A stretch of 64,000 bases of DNA from Clostridia bacterium (lineage in GTDB: Bacteria > Bacillota > Clostridia > Lachnospirales > Bianqueaceae), in contig CAAFMN010000064.1 of the NCBI GenBank assembly GCA_900764045.1, positions 1-64,000 of the forward strand, in the 5' to 3' direction. The position numbers were made by a program, and so were the translations under genes. Positions 8,499 through 17,500 of the stretch are shown here, piece by piece; the stretch's first letter is position 1, and each line of letters begins with the position of its first letter. The notes beneath the pieces were generated by a model. That model did not search any database. It was not told where the DNA came from and saw only the letters and a program-made list of their open reading frames with translations.

Positions 8499-9305
8499 TT
8501 AAAATGATCCGCCGCGTCCGCCATGACTGTGGCCGCCGCTGGATACATGATGGCCTCCGCCACCGCCCCCTCCGCCGCCGGAACTTGAGTCATTCCTCGG
8601 AATCCGGCTGCGCGTCGTATATTCTCTGACAAAGAAGTCATCCTCCTGCAGCACGGAAAAAGTCCCCGGATGCAGATACGTATTGCTGTTGACCGTAACC
8701 TTGCTGGCACGATTTCGGACCAGAAGCCAGACCGTCACACCGGACCCTGCCAGTGCGATCAGGACATATGCCGGCAGATGCTCTGTCGCCGCTGATACCC
8801 GGTCTCCCCATGTCACGGGCAGATTGGGATTGCGGAACCGCGTCATAAAATTGATGAATTCCCGTCCCGCGCCATACCAGTTGTCATCCGCCAGCTCTCC
8901 TACGACCTGGTCCTCCAGATCGTCAAACCGGCTGTCCGTAAAATACGTTTCCGCGCCGCCGGACGTTGAAAAATGATATTTCCGGCTCTTGACATCCACT
9001 GCCATCAGGATGCCCGTACCATAGGCTTCTTCATAGCCATATCGGCCATTGTCATAAAAGTCGTCGGCATAATCCTGAAGTTCACTGGAGCTATATCCCT
9101 GATCCGTAAATACCACCAGAATGTCGATTCCATGAGCCTCGCCGACTTCACGCGCCAGCTGATCCAGCTGCTCTACCTCACTGTCCGTAAGCACGCCCGC
9201 ATAATCAAAGACATACTGCTTCTCTGCCTGTACCGGAACCGCGACAGACAGAACCATAATCCATACGCCGACCAGAAACGCTGTCATCTTTCTCTTTGCA
9301 CTCAT
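8499..9305 (-). CDS. TPM-domain membrane protein with Gly/His-rich tail
   Basis: From ATG 9305 (268 residues) it has a signal peptide (hydrophobic stretch about 8-24, cleaved near VQA-EK). A TPM (YgcG/Psb32-like) domain from YVFDYAGVLTDSE to about residue 145 follows, then one membrane segment near 180-200 and a tail rich in Gly and His ending GGRGGSF. This is the standard architecture of TPM proteins, implicated in membrane-associated processes of unclear nature. The start is fixed by an AGGAGGG ribosome site and by the ATGA overlap with the upstream zinc-ribbon gene. The pairing of the two genes suggests a shared role. Confidence 0.85.
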   Translation of the reverse strand: MSAKRKMTAFLVGVWIMVLSVAVPVQAEKQYVFDYAGVLTDSEVEQLDQLAREVGEAHGIDILVVFTDQGYSSSELQDYADDFYDNGRYGYEEAYGTGILMAVDVKSRKYHFSTSGGAETYFTDSRFDDLEDQVVGELADDNWYGAGREFINFMTRFRNPNLPVTWGDRVSAATEHLPAYVLIALAGSGVTVWLLVRNRASKVTVNSNTYLHPGTFSVLQEDDFFVREYTTRSRIPRNDSSSGGGGGGGGGHHVSSGGHSHGGRGGSF

Positions 9306-10360
9306 AATAGGAACATCCCTCCTACGAAAAGCACTGCCAGAATTCCGGCCGCAATCGATCCGAACCATTTCCCGACCTTGGTTTCAGAAACCGGGGGCTT
9401 ACCTACGATCTTTCCGGTCTGTCCATTCATGGCAAACTGATAGGTCTTTCCCTTATAGCGGTACCGGTGAAGCCACACCGGAAGGAGCGTATACACGGCA
9501 TTGGTGCCGCGGTAAGTATTCTGAAAGCGAATGTTATTCACCGTCGTATATCCATGGATCGTATCCCTTACCTTCTGGCGCGTATACTCATTGAGCCGCT
9601 CCTGAATCCTGGGATAGACATCTTTGGGCGTCCGGTCATATTTTTCCGCCTGATATCCCGCGAGATACGGCATCTGAAACTCCTGCAGATCCTTATAATC
9701 ATACGGTTCCAGAAGATCCATCGTCTCATCTTCCATACGCATGGAGCCGTCCGCCGGCACCTTATCGTAGCTCATAACCGCACGGCGCCGGATCTGATAA
9801 TGCTTGGTATTGGTATACATATAGTCGCCCATACGCCAGGTCCGAACCCGGGTTCCGTTCGCGTCCATCGTACCGTCCACGGAACAGTCAAACAGCCAGA
9901 ACGGCACATAGATGCCGGTCATCTTCTCCAGCTCCTGCGGAGACGCAAAATCCTTCGGAGTGAAGCGGCCGTTTCTGCACCATTTTTTGAATGCCTCCTG
10001 GGCCTGGTCCTTGGAAATCTTAAAGGGAATCACATTGGCCGGCCGGAATACGCCGGACAGCTTGGAGGGCAGAATCGCGGGTGAACCGCAGAACATACAG
10101 AAGGTCGCCGCCGTATTGGCGTCCGTCAAAATCTGTGCGCCGCAGCTGGGGCACTGATAAGAAACGACTTCCTGCTCAAACTCTTTATCCTGTTCGGTCT
10201 GTTCCGTCTGTTCCTGAAAGCTCTCCTCCATCGTCTCTTCCTGGATCGCTTCCTCAGGCGAAAACGTACTGCCGCAGTGCCCGCAGGCCATCTGCTTCTT
10301 CTCCGCGTCATACTCCAGCACCGCGCCGCAGTGCGGACACTTATAGATCAAAGTAGACAT
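9302..10360 (-). CDS. zinc-ribbon membrane protein (TFIIB-type zinc ribbon)
   Basis: From the ATG at 10360 the protein has 352 residues. Two CxxC pairs near the N-terminus (CPHCG and CGHCG) form one zinc ribbon. A Glu/Gln-rich linker separates these from a second pair set (CPSCG and CMFCG). A large soluble region with many basic and aromatic residues follows, and the C-terminus is a single hydrophobic anchor. The longer reading to 10513 runs through the preceding gene and lacks support; GGGGAG lies at the right distance before 10360. The gene overlaps the TPM gene by four bases. Molecular function is unknown. Confidence 0.82.
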   Translation of the reverse strand: MSTLIYKCPHCGAVLEYDAEKKQMACGHCGSTFSPEEAIQEETMEESFQEQTEQTEQDKEFEQEVVSYQCPSCGAQILTDANTAATFCMFCGSPAILPSKLSGVFRPANVIPFKISKDQAQEAFKKWCRNGRFTPKDFASPQELEKMTGIYVPFWLFDCSVDGTMDANGTRVRTWRMGDYMYTNTKHYQIRRRAVMSYDKVPADGSMRMEDETMDLLEPYDYKDLQEFQMPYLAGYQAEKYDRTPKDVYPRIQERLNEYTRQKVRDTIHGYTTVNNIRFQNTYRGTNAVYTLLPVWLHRYRYKGKTYQFAMNGQTGKIVGKPPVSETKVGKWFGSIAAGILAVLFVGGMFLL

Positions 10361-10365
10361 CGCTA

Positions 10366-10836
10366 TCACTCCCCTTTCTTTCCCGGAAAATAAAATACAA
10401 ACCACAGCATGAAAATCATATACAAAAGCGCTGCTCCGCCGATCCACGGCAGATACGACTGTATTCTCCACAGCAACGCTTCCCATCGTTCCCCGTCCAA
10501 GAAAATCACACACGCCAGAGCCACACTGGCTCCCGCCATGACCAGCACCGCGCCGGCCGCCGCGTCTTTGGCATTTCGCGCTTTTTCCTGCCAGGTGTCG
10601 GTTACAAGATCCATCGTCTGCTCAACTGCGGTATTGATCAGTTCCATTGCCATCACAGCGCCGATCACCAAAAACACAGCTGCCCACTCCCACAAAAGAA
10701 GTCCATACGCGGCGCCGAACCCAATAACAGTAACCGCCGCGCAGATATGGATCCGGAAGTTGCGCTCATGAAACACCGCATAGCCGATTCCGCGCAGAGC
10801 ATAGCCAAAACTCTGTACAAGCTTTTTTATCTTCAT
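10366..10836 (-). CDS. diacylglycerol kinase family integral membrane protein
   Basis: The 156-residue protein has the DgkA/undecaprenol-kinase fold with three to four membrane helices. The family block ELINTAVEQTMDLVTDTWQ...ARNAKDAAAGAV at about residues 65-96 holds the Glu, Asn, Lys and Asp residues of the active site. In Gram-positive bacteria such enzymes usually phosphorylate undecaprenol, feeding cell-wall lipid carrier. It overlaps the amidase gene by four bases and precedes the zinc-ribbon gene by five bases. The C-terminus has an extra hydrophobic segment (WIGGAALLYMIFMLWF) beyond the core domain. Confidence 0.9.
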   Translation of the reverse strand: MKIKKLVQSFGYALRGIGYAVFHERNFRIHICAAVTVIGFGAAYGLLLWEWAAVFLVIGAVMAMELINTAVEQTMDLVTDTWQEKARNAKDAAAGAVLVMAGASVALACVIFLDGERWEALLWRIQSYLPWIGGAALLYMIFMLWFVFYFPGKKGE

Positions 10837-11792
10837 TGCGGAGCCACAGTCTGACTCTGTGCCCTCGTGGGGTATAGGGCCTCCAGCTCGGCATAGATCC
10901 CGTCGGCCAAGGCTGCCGCTAACGCTTTCTGATACTCCTCGTTGGTGATTTTGGCGTAATCACTCTGATCTGTCAGATACACCATCTCCATCAATACGGT
11001 CGGTGCGTTGGTCTCGTTCAGGATGTCATAACGCTCTTCAACACATCCTCGGTCGTCCGTCTCCAGCGCCTGCGCCGCCGCCTTCTGCAAAGCCGCGGCA
11101 ATCTGCGCGGAACGCTCTGAGACACTCAGCTGTACGGCCGAACTGTCCTCCGCCTTAGAGCTTTCTTCTCCGGTATTGCTCTTCTGCCGGTAATATGTTG
11201 TTACACCGCGCCGTTCTGCTGATCCCGCAAAATAGTCGCAGTGCAGGCTGATCGCGAGATCCGCGTTGGCATCGTTGATCGTCTTGATACGTTCCTCCGT
11301 ACTGACCGTCTTGTCGTTCTCCCGCGTCATGACGATCCGCACATCCGGATACCGGCTCTCGATCTCCGCCTTCAGCTTCAGCGCAACCTCCAGGTTAATC
11401 GCCTTTTCCACCACATTGCCGTGTCCCGGATTGCCGCTGTCCGACCCGCCACAGCCAGGATCGATCACGATCGTATAGATCTTGGGAACCTGCGTTGTAT
11501 CATCCGGCTCCGCCGTACTAATACCGCGTGTCATATTCGCCAGCCCCACCGTCCACGCAATTGTCTGCTTCTGCATATCCCCCAGTCCTGCGCTAACCGT
11601 TGCTGTCTGCGAAGTATCCGCCTGTGATGAGGACTGATTCTGCTTGCCGCCCTGCTGTTTCTGTCCGCTGCAGCCGCGTATTACGAGAACCAACAGAAGC
11701 ACCATTAATACCAGAATCGCGATAAATCCAAAAAAGCGTTTGGGATCCTGCAGCTTGTATTTTTTTCTCTTGGACGTACGTTTTGCAGCCAT
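10833..11792 (-). CDS. N-acetylmuramoyl-L-alanine amidase (Amidase_3) with Cys at the first zinc-ligand position
   Basis: The 319-residue protein starts with a strongly basic N-terminus and one membrane segment (about 21-40), giving a signal-anchor, then a Ser/Gln-rich spacer and an Amidase_3 domain that cleaves the amide between muramic acid and the stem peptide. Family blocks are IDPGCGGSDSG, EKAINLEVALKLK, SLHCD and VLMEMVYLTD. The His normally seen in the first block (DxGHGG) is Cys here (codon at 11451-11453, residue 114), while the Glu, second His and final Glu are kept. The ATG at 11792 was chosen over an in-frame GTG at 11801 because AGGG lies eight bases before it. Confidence 0.88.
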   Translation of the reverse strand: MAAKRTSKRKKYKLQDPKRFFGFIAILVLMVLLLVLVIRGCSGQKQQGGKQNQSSSQADTSQTATVSAGLGDMQKQTIAWTVGLANMTRGISTAEPDDTTQVPKIYTIVIDPGCGGSDSGNPGHGNVVEKAINLEVALKLKAEIESRYPDVRIVMTRENDKTVSTEERIKTINDANADLAISLHCDYFAGSAERRGVTTYYRQKSNTGEESSKAEDSSAVQLSVSERSAQIAAALQKAAAQALETDDRGCVEERYDILNETNAPTVLMEMVYLTDQSDYAKITNEEYQKALAAALADGIYAELEALYPTRAQSQTVAPQ

Positions 11793-11797
11793 TTTTC

Positions 11798-13843
11798 TCA
11801 CCCTTTCAATTCATTGTATTGAAATGCCGCCCGCATCGCTGTCAACAATTCCTTTTCCCGCTTTTGACAGGTAAAAATAAGGATCTGACGGTTCTTAGCC
11901 TCCTGACGCAAAAGCCGCAGAATCTTACCGAGGCGTTCGTCGTCATATCTTGCAAATGCGTCATCCAGTATCAGCGGAAGTTTTACCTTGGGGCTCAGAA
12001 GGTCGATCATCCCCAGCCGTACCGCGAAATAGATCTGATCGCCCGTTCCGGCTGACAGCTGATCCATCGCGACCTCCCGGCCGTCCGCGGACTGCGCCCG
12101 GATCCCTTCCTGATCGGATACATACACCGTATTATATCGCCCGGCCGTAATATTTTCCACTGTTTTTTTCATATTCTCTGTGAGAACCGGTTCATACTCC
12201 TTCTGCACTTCCCGCGATAAGGACTCGATTGCCGCCGCTGCCGCCCGCAAAGAATCCCTCTCCATTGTCAGCCGGTCCTTCTGCTGAACCACCTGCGCCA
12301 GTTCTTCCCGAAGCGCTGCCGTGTCCTCCTCCTGGAGGCTTTCCTCCAGCCTTCTGGACAAGAGCGCTCTGCGTTCCCGCAGGATCTCCGCCGCATAGGT
12401 CATCTTCCACCGGGACTGCTCTCTCTCCAGATGATCCAGCCGATCCCGAAGTGTTTCCTGGCGTGCCTGGGAACGAAGCCGGCTGCCGTATTCTTCTACG
12501 GAAGAGACGCCGGTTCGCTGCAAAATCTCCTGCAGCTGTCCGGTTCCGCGCTCCAGCGCTTCCTCACAGCTCTTTTGATCTGTCTTGGCTTCCTTCAGGC
12601 GTTCCTGCGCCTTTTCCCGCTCCATTCGCAGTGTATCCGCCTGCGCTCGTTTTTCCTGCCGGATTCGGAAGCCTTCCTGCATCCTTTTCTGGTATCTCAT
12701 AAACGCATACAGCTCAGCCGCGCCCCCTCCGAGCACCAGAACCATACACCAGGGACTTACGAAAATTCCCAAAAGCACGGCTGCCACCGTCAAAACACCG
12801 CCAATAGCGGCTGCGGCAGTCAGCACCGCATCCTTATCCGCATTTTCTTCCTGCGGCTTGGATTCTTCCGGCAACGCCGCCAGTGCCTTTTCGCACTGTT
12901 CTGTGCGCAGCTGGGCGTCTGCCTGACGGACTCTCAGTCCTGATACTTCTTTTTGCAGGCCGATCAGCTCTTCATACTGCTTCTCATTGCCCTGAGCGCC
13001 GCTGCGGATCTGCCGTTCCTGCTCACGCAGCTTGGCGATCTCCTGCTCCATCTGCTGCAAATGCTCTTTTTGCTCCGGGCGTCCCGCTCTCTCTACCAAG
13101 AGGCCCGCCTGTTCCGGATCCTCCGCTTCCTCCGGAAGCTCCGCAAGCTCCGTTCGGATCCTCTCCTGCCGCCGCTGCAGTTCTCTGGATTGCCGCAGCC
13201 TTTCCTTCAGCTCGTTCTCCCGCGCCGCGAGCTCGTTCAGTGTACCGCCGGAAGCACCGTCGCCTTCGATCTCTTCCATCTGCCTGCGCAGTGTACGCAG
13301 AGACGTCCGAACCGAGATGTCTTCATCTCCGGCTGTCGTCAGATTCATCAGGCTCTCCTGCAGCTCTCCTCCGATCTGTTCCAGATCCGGGCAGGCCTTA
13401 CCCTGCACAATACTGATGGTATTGCGGAAGGCCGCCGGTGAAATCTTCCAGTCTCTGGACGCCGGATCCACCTGACGGATCACGCCGTTATAGGTCAGCT
13501 GTCCTGTCAGATCCTCCTTCGTCTCCCAGTCGTACATCCGAATCTCTTCGCCCGCGAAATCCCGATAGACCGCGATGGTCCGCCCCGCGTTCTCATATAT
13601 CAAAGTACCCGCGTAGGATCCTCCGTCCCATGGCCGGTACTTTTCATAGTCTTCTGTATATTGGCGGCGCTGCGATGGCTTGTAAAACCCGTAGAGTACG
13701 CCTTCGATAAATTTCATCAGCGTTGTCTTGCCGGATTCATTGGTTCCATGGATTATATTGAGTCCCGACGCAAAGGATATCACCTGATCCCGATACTGTC
13801 CAAAGCCCTCGATTCTTGCTTCTACAAGCCTCACTCCCGTCAC
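11798..13843 (-). CDS. SbcC/Rad50-like ATPase (YhaN type)
   Basis: The 681-residue protein has the split ATPase arrangement of SMC/Rad50 relatives. An N-terminal Walker A (GTNESGKTTLMKF) lies near residue 34 and a Q-loop follows. Long heptad-rich coiled-coil segments flank a hydrophobic pair near residues 340-375, typical of YhaN rather than SbcC proper. The C-terminus has a signature LSAGTGDQIYFAVRLG and Walker B LILDDAFARYD. It should pair with the nuclease encoded just upstream (13840-14961), with which it shares a four-base overlap, to process DNA ends. The hydrophobic stretch suggests membrane contact, as is seen in the YhaN group. Confidence 0.85.
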   Translation of the reverse strand: MTGVRLVEARIEGFGQYRDQVISFASGLNIIHGTNESGKTTLMKFIEGVLYGFYKPSQRRQYTEDYEKYRPWDGGSYAGTLIYENAGRTIAVYRDFAGEEIRMYDWETKEDLTGQLTYNGVIRQVDPASRDWKISPAAFRNTISIVQGKACPDLEQIGGELQESLMNLTTAGDEDISVRTSLRTLRRQMEEIEGDGASGGTLNELAARENELKERLRQSRELQRRQERIRTELAELPEEAEDPEQAGLLVERAGRPEQKEHLQQMEQEIAKLREQERQIRSGAQGNEKQYEELIGLQKEVSGLRVRQADAQLRTEQCEKALAALPEESKPQEENADKDAVLTAAAAIGGVLTVAAVLLGIFVSPWCMVLVLGGGAAELYAFMRYQKRMQEGFRIRQEKRAQADTLRMEREKAQERLKEAKTDQKSCEEALERGTGQLQEILQRTGVSSVEEYGSRLRSQARQETLRDRLDHLEREQSRWKMTYAAEILRERRALLSRRLEESLQEEDTAALREELAQVVQQKDRLTMERDSLRAAAAAIESLSREVQKEYEPVLTENMKKTVENITAGRYNTVYVSDQEGIRAQSADGREVAMDQLSAGTGDQIYFAVRLGMIDLLSPKVKLPLILDDAFARYDDERLGKILRLLRQEAKNRQILIFTCQKREKELLTAMRAAFQYNELKG

Positions 13844-14961
13844 CTCCCCTGTTCCGTGCTGTTTAAGAGCGCTTCCGCACCGGCTTCCAGCGCCGATTGC
13901 AGTGTCTCCCGCTCCTTCTCGTTCTGTGCATTCCGAATCCGTCCCTGCATTGCCGCGATGTATTTTCCTAACAGATTCTCCGCGTTCGCGTCACGCAGCC
14001 GATTCAAGTCCAGCTCCGGCTGTGTTTGATCTTCTGCCGTAAGAAACAGGAACTCTCCGGCCAGTCTTCGGCATAACGCGTCCGTGTCCACTGCCGCAAA
14101 GCTGCGGCGTGTTCCCTGTAATACGGCCACACACAGTTCCTTCTGCCGCTCCGGCGTCCGAAACGCGTTCCGGATCTGATCACACAGCTCCTCCAGCCCC
14201 ATATTCGGCGTCACCGAAATGACATGCCTGCGTACATGGCGTCTCGCGCAATATTTTCTTTTCGCACCGCGAATCCGATATCCGCTGCCCTTCTCCACTG
14301 TCACCTGCAGGAAGCCATGTTCTCCTTCTTCTTGCGGATCCAGAGGTTCCGGACTGCCGGGATAGGCCGCCCATATATCGCCTTCCCGACCCCAGAGAGT
14401 CATCTTGTGCCTGCCTCCCAGAGCGCAGTAATCCACACCCATATCCCGCAGCGCTCCCAGATCCACCGGATGACGTTCGGAGTTCTCCACCTCCGCGTCG
14501 CCGTATACCATCAGGATCTGACAAGTATCCTCCTCGGCCGGCGGCAGAAACTGCGCAAATCCATCGCTCCATGTGCCGCTTTCCCAGCTCTCTCCCCAAA
14601 CAATCGTATGCTTTTCGGGGAATTCCATTTTATGAAAACCCGCCGGGAATCGATGCACATTCTCCGGCCAGTCTCCATCCGCCTGATTCCAATCGGATTG
14701 TCCCAGACTCCATAAAACCTGAGCGGGTGCAACCGACTGCAGGAGGTTGCGAACCTCCTCCCGTTCTCTCTCTCCGGCGCTCTCTTCCAAAAGGTCTCCG
14801 CAAATCAAAAGGAAGTCCGCTCCCTCCTGAATCACGGTCTGGCATATCGTATGAAGCGCCTCCAGAATATCCCGGCGCCGGATCGATCCTTCCTCCGCGG
14901 CGGTCCGGCCGAACAGCCGTCCAACATGCAGATCTGCGGTATGAATCAGCTTAATCCGCAT
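13840..14961 (-). CDS. SbcD/Mre11-like exonuclease (YhaO type)
   Basis: The 373-residue protein is a calcineurin-type metallophosphoesterase of the SbcD/Mre11 group. Metal-binding blocks are IHTADLHVGR near residue 6, LLICGDLLE near 55, WSLGQSDWNQ near 85 (the usual GNHD replaced) and CALGGRHK near 185. The GNHD block is degenerate: SLGQSDWN has Asp but lacks the usual His, which is notable for catalysis. The gene overlaps the coiled-coil ATPase gene by four bases, the usual arrangement for such nuclease-ATPase pairs. The role in DNA-break processing is inferred from family and context. Confidence 0.82.
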   Translation of the reverse strand: MRIKLIHTADLHVGRLFGRTAAEEGSIRRRDILEALHTICQTVIQEGADFLLICGDLLEESAGEREREEVRNLLQSVAPAQVLWSLGQSDWNQADGDWPENVHRFPAGFHKMEFPEKHTIVWGESWESGTWSDGFAQFLPPAEEDTCQILMVYGDAEVENSERHPVDLGALRDMGVDYCALGGRHKMTLWGREGDIWAAYPGSPEPLDPQEEGEHGFLQVTVEKGSGYRIRGAKRKYCARRHVRRHVISVTPNMGLEELCDQIRNAFRTPERQKELCVAVLQGTRRSFAAVDTDALCRRLAGEFLFLTAEDQTQPELDLNRLRDANAENLLGKYIAAMQGRIRNAQNEKERETLQSALEAGAEALLNSTEQGR

Positions 14962-14989
14962 CCGACGCTCCTCCTTTTTCTCTGTATTC

Positions 14990-16096
14990 TTACTGTTTCA
15001 TATCCATACTGAGCAGTCCGCTCTTAAATACCATGCTCCGCAAACAGGGCTGGTACATCACAAGCGCTTTCATGCTCTTAAGACTCAGTCCCCAACGCAG
15101 CTTCACGGTCTGTCTGCGGTAACGCTCCTCCGCTTCCTGGGGACTTTTCCCCGCCAGAATCGCTTCTCCCAGCATCCTTCCGGAAGAAAGGGCATAGCTG
15201 ATGCCCTCCTCTGAGCTGGAACTGATCAGTCCTGCCGCCTCTCCCGCGAGAAAGACTCTGCCCCGTCCCAGATGAACGCTTCCGGGACCATAAGGCCTCA
15301 GCAGCACCGCCCCCCGCTCCTTGACCTCACACCCTTTGATCAATCCGGACATCTTGGCTTCCCGCTTCAGCCGTTCAAACCTTCCGCGTACGTCCTCTCC
15401 TTCCGGAATCGCCGTACCCAGAATCGTCTGTCCCTTCTTAGGGATAATCCAGGAATAATAATCCGTCACTTTCTGATCGAACAGCGCCGCATAATACGGC
15501 AGCTCTTCTTCTGCCGCAAACCACTGCTGCAACGACACATACCGCCGAATCGGATAGCTTGGCTCTGAAGGGCCCGCGCCCTTTTCCAGCCTTCGGCGTA
15601 TCAGTGAACCGCCGCCATCCGTCCCCGCAAGATATCTCGTGTACACTTTTTCTATCCTGCCGTCCGTTCCTCTGAGCTGAACCTCAACGCCGCCGGAACG
15701 CTGCCGGAATCCTACCACCGCCGTCTGGTCCCGAAGCTCCACATGCTCCTGCACCAGAGCTTCTGTCAGCATCCAACGGTCAAAGGCCTCCCGGTCGATA
15801 TTGACATACTGCTTCTGATAATACCTCTCCAGCCCGGAATCATAATCGATAGCCCGAACCGTAAAAACCTGCGGGGACTGCAGCACTCTCTCCGGCACCC
15901 CCATCCCATAGGATGCCAGCACCTTCTGCGCGGAGAGGTTCAGCATTCCGCCGCAGCTCTTTTCCCTACCGCTGCCTAACGGTGCGTGAAGGTTCCGCTG
16001 TTCCACCAGAAGCACCCGCTCTCTCCGGCCAACCGTTCTGGCCAGCATGGATCCTGCCGGTCCCGCTCCCGCAATGATCAGATCATATTGCTCCAT
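14990..16096 (-). CDS. FAD-dependent oxidoreductase, geranylgeranyl-reductase-like
   Basis: The 368-residue protein begins with a Rossmann dinucleotide motif (IIAGAGPAGSMLAR) that binds FAD. It has the second FAD block GRVFLAGEAAGLISSSSEEGISYALSSG near residue 275. It fits the group of flavoproteins that includes geranylgeranyl reductases and aromatic-ring hydroxylases. The segment SCGGMLNLSAQKVL near 45 is also typical of the reductase group. Substrate and partner are unknown; reduction of a prenyl chain or quinone is possible. It lies between the methyltransferase gene and the nuclease genes on the same strand with short gaps. Confidence 0.8.
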   Translation of the reverse strand: MEQYDLIIAGAGPAGSMLARTVGRRERVLLVEQRNLHAPLGSGREKSCGGMLNLSAQKVLASYGMGVPERVLQSPQVFTVRAIDYDSGLERYYQKQYVNIDREAFDRWMLTEALVQEHVELRDQTAVVGFRQRSGGVEVQLRGTDGRIEKVYTRYLAGTDGGGSLIRRRLEKGAGPSEPSYPIRRYVSLQQWFAAEEELPYYAALFDQKVTDYYSWIIPKKGQTILGTAIPEGEDVRGRFERLKREAKMSGLIKGCEVKERGAVLLRPYGPGSVHLGRGRVFLAGEAAGLISSSSEEGISYALSSGRMLGEAILAGKSPQEAEERYRRQTVKLRWGLSLKSMKALVMYQPCLRSMVFKSGLLSMDMKQ

Positions 16097-16123
16097 CTCG
16101 GTTCTCTCCTTTTTCTGAGGGGA

Positions 16124-17500
16124 TTACTTCATCATACGCCAGCCCTTCAGGTACTTATTCTTCAGGACCCCTCCGGCGGCTTTTCCCCAGCCCAGAGGAT
16201 ATCCGGATATCGTGATCAGATTCCATCCGTCGGCAAATTCTCCCGTCAATGTCTCGCCCTTCAGGTACCGAAGCGCCTGCGCCTTGTCCAGCTCCACTGT
16301 GTGGGCCGCTTCCGAGGCTTTTAATACCATAGCGAGTGCCTGGGAAGGCTCGAATCTTCCATGGCTGACCTCTCCCAAAAGGAGGCCCGGGCGCAGTGTC
16401 CGAAGTCCCGCGAGGCTCTCCTGCGGAAGGATCTGCGCATAGACCTTTTCTCCGGATACTACGATCCGGCTGCCTTGCGGCAGAACCTTCTCCCAGCGGG
16501 CCGTCAGATTCTCCCCAGCCCAGTCCGTCCATGGTCCCTTGGATACCGAGCAGGCACCGTCCCAATGTCCCGCGGACTCTCCCGTACGCTGGAATAGCGC
16601 CGCAAAATGGCCCTCTCCCCGCAGCCTGTGCGGCCAGAACCTCGCGCAGCGGCTAAGCGCCGGATCCGGCTTCTCAGCCCATTCCGGATGGCCCGGCATG
16701 ATCCCGTGCGCAATCGGAAGCTCCGCCAGATGAAACTCCGGATGCTCCTCCAAAAACCACTGAACGCTCTGCTCGTCCTCTAACGGAGAATATGTACAGG
16801 TCGAATACAGGAGCATTCCACCCGGCGCAACCATCCGCGCCGCGTGCGGCAGAATCTCCCGTTGAAGCTTGGCATAGTATTCACTGCCGTATTGCAGCCA
16901 GTTCTTGGCGATCTCCGGATCCTTACGGAACATTCCCTCGCCGCTGCACGGCGCGTCTACCAGGACCTTATCAAAAAATCCTTCAAAACGCTGTGCGAGC
17001 TTATAGGGGCTTTCCGAAGTCACAACGGCGTTGCCCAATCCGAAGACTTCGATGTTCTTAAGCAGTGCCTTAGCTCTAGACGGGCTGATATCGTTGGCGA
17101 CCAATAGGCCGCTCCCGTTCAGTTTGGCTCCCAGAGCCGTACTCTTTCCTCCCGGCGCCGCGCACAGATCCAATACATAGTCGCCTTCCTCTATGGGCAA
17201 GAAGGCGGCCGGAGCCATAGCGGAAGGTTCCTGCAGATAATACAGTCCCGCCGCATAATACGGATGCTTGGAGAGCCGTCCGCTCTCCTGCCCCAGATAG
17301 ATTCCGGCCTCACACCATGGCACCTGTTCTCCCAGATCCTCTTCCTGCATCCGCTCTCTCAGCTGTGCCGGAGCAATCTTGGCTGTATTGACCCGAAGCG
17401 CCTGCGCATAAGGTTCTTCCATCACCTGAAGGTACTTCTGAAACTCCTCCGGCCCCAGAAGCTCCTTTACCTCTTCCAGAAAGCTTTCCGGCAGCTTCAT
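16124..17500 (-). CDS. rRNA cytosine-C5 methyltransferase, RsmF/RsmB type
   Basis: The 458-residue protein is an AdoMet-dependent RNA m5C methyltransferase. The AdoMet pocket VLDLCAAPGGKSTALGAKL lies near residue 110, the catalytic loop DAPCSGEGMFRKD near 180 and the second catalytic Cys block LLYSTCTYSPLEDE near 235. A C-terminal RNA-binding extension of about 170 residues fits RsmF-like enzymes from Firmicutes rather than RsmB, which has an N-terminal NusB domain that is absent here. The probable target is 16S rRNA. Its start overlaps the PLP-enzyme gene stop by four bases. Confidence 0.9.
   Translation of the reverse strand: MKLPESFLEEVKELLGPEEFQKYLQVMEEPYAQALRVNTAKIAPAQLRERMQEEDLGEQVPWCEAGIYLGQESGRLSKHPYYAAGLYYLQEPSAMAPAAFLPIEEGDYVLDLCAAPGGKSTALGAKLNGSGLLVANDISPSRAKALLKNIEVFGLGNAVVTSESPYKLAQRFEGFFDKVLVDAPCSGEGMFRKDPEIAKNWLQYGSEYYAKLQREILPHAARMVAPGGMLLYSTCTYSPLEDEQSVQWFLEEHPEFHLAELPIAHGIMPGHPEWAEKPDPALSRCARFWPHRLRGEGHFAALFQRTGESAGHWDGACSVSKGPWTDWAGENLTARWEKVLPQGSRIVVSGEKVYAQILPQESLAGLRTLRPGLLLGEVSHGRFEPSQALAMVLKASEAAHTVELDKAQALRYLKGETLTGEFADGWNLITISGYPLGWGKAAGGVLKNKYLKGWRMMK

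Noticed and set aside
9306..9368. upstream start of the TPM protein at 9368
   Set aside because: The extension lies inside the upstream gene; the ATG at 9305 has a strong ribosome site and the usual ATGA overlap.
10361..10513. upstream start of the zinc-ribbon protein at 10513
   Set aside because: The extension runs through the diacylglycerol kinase gene and shows no family sequence.
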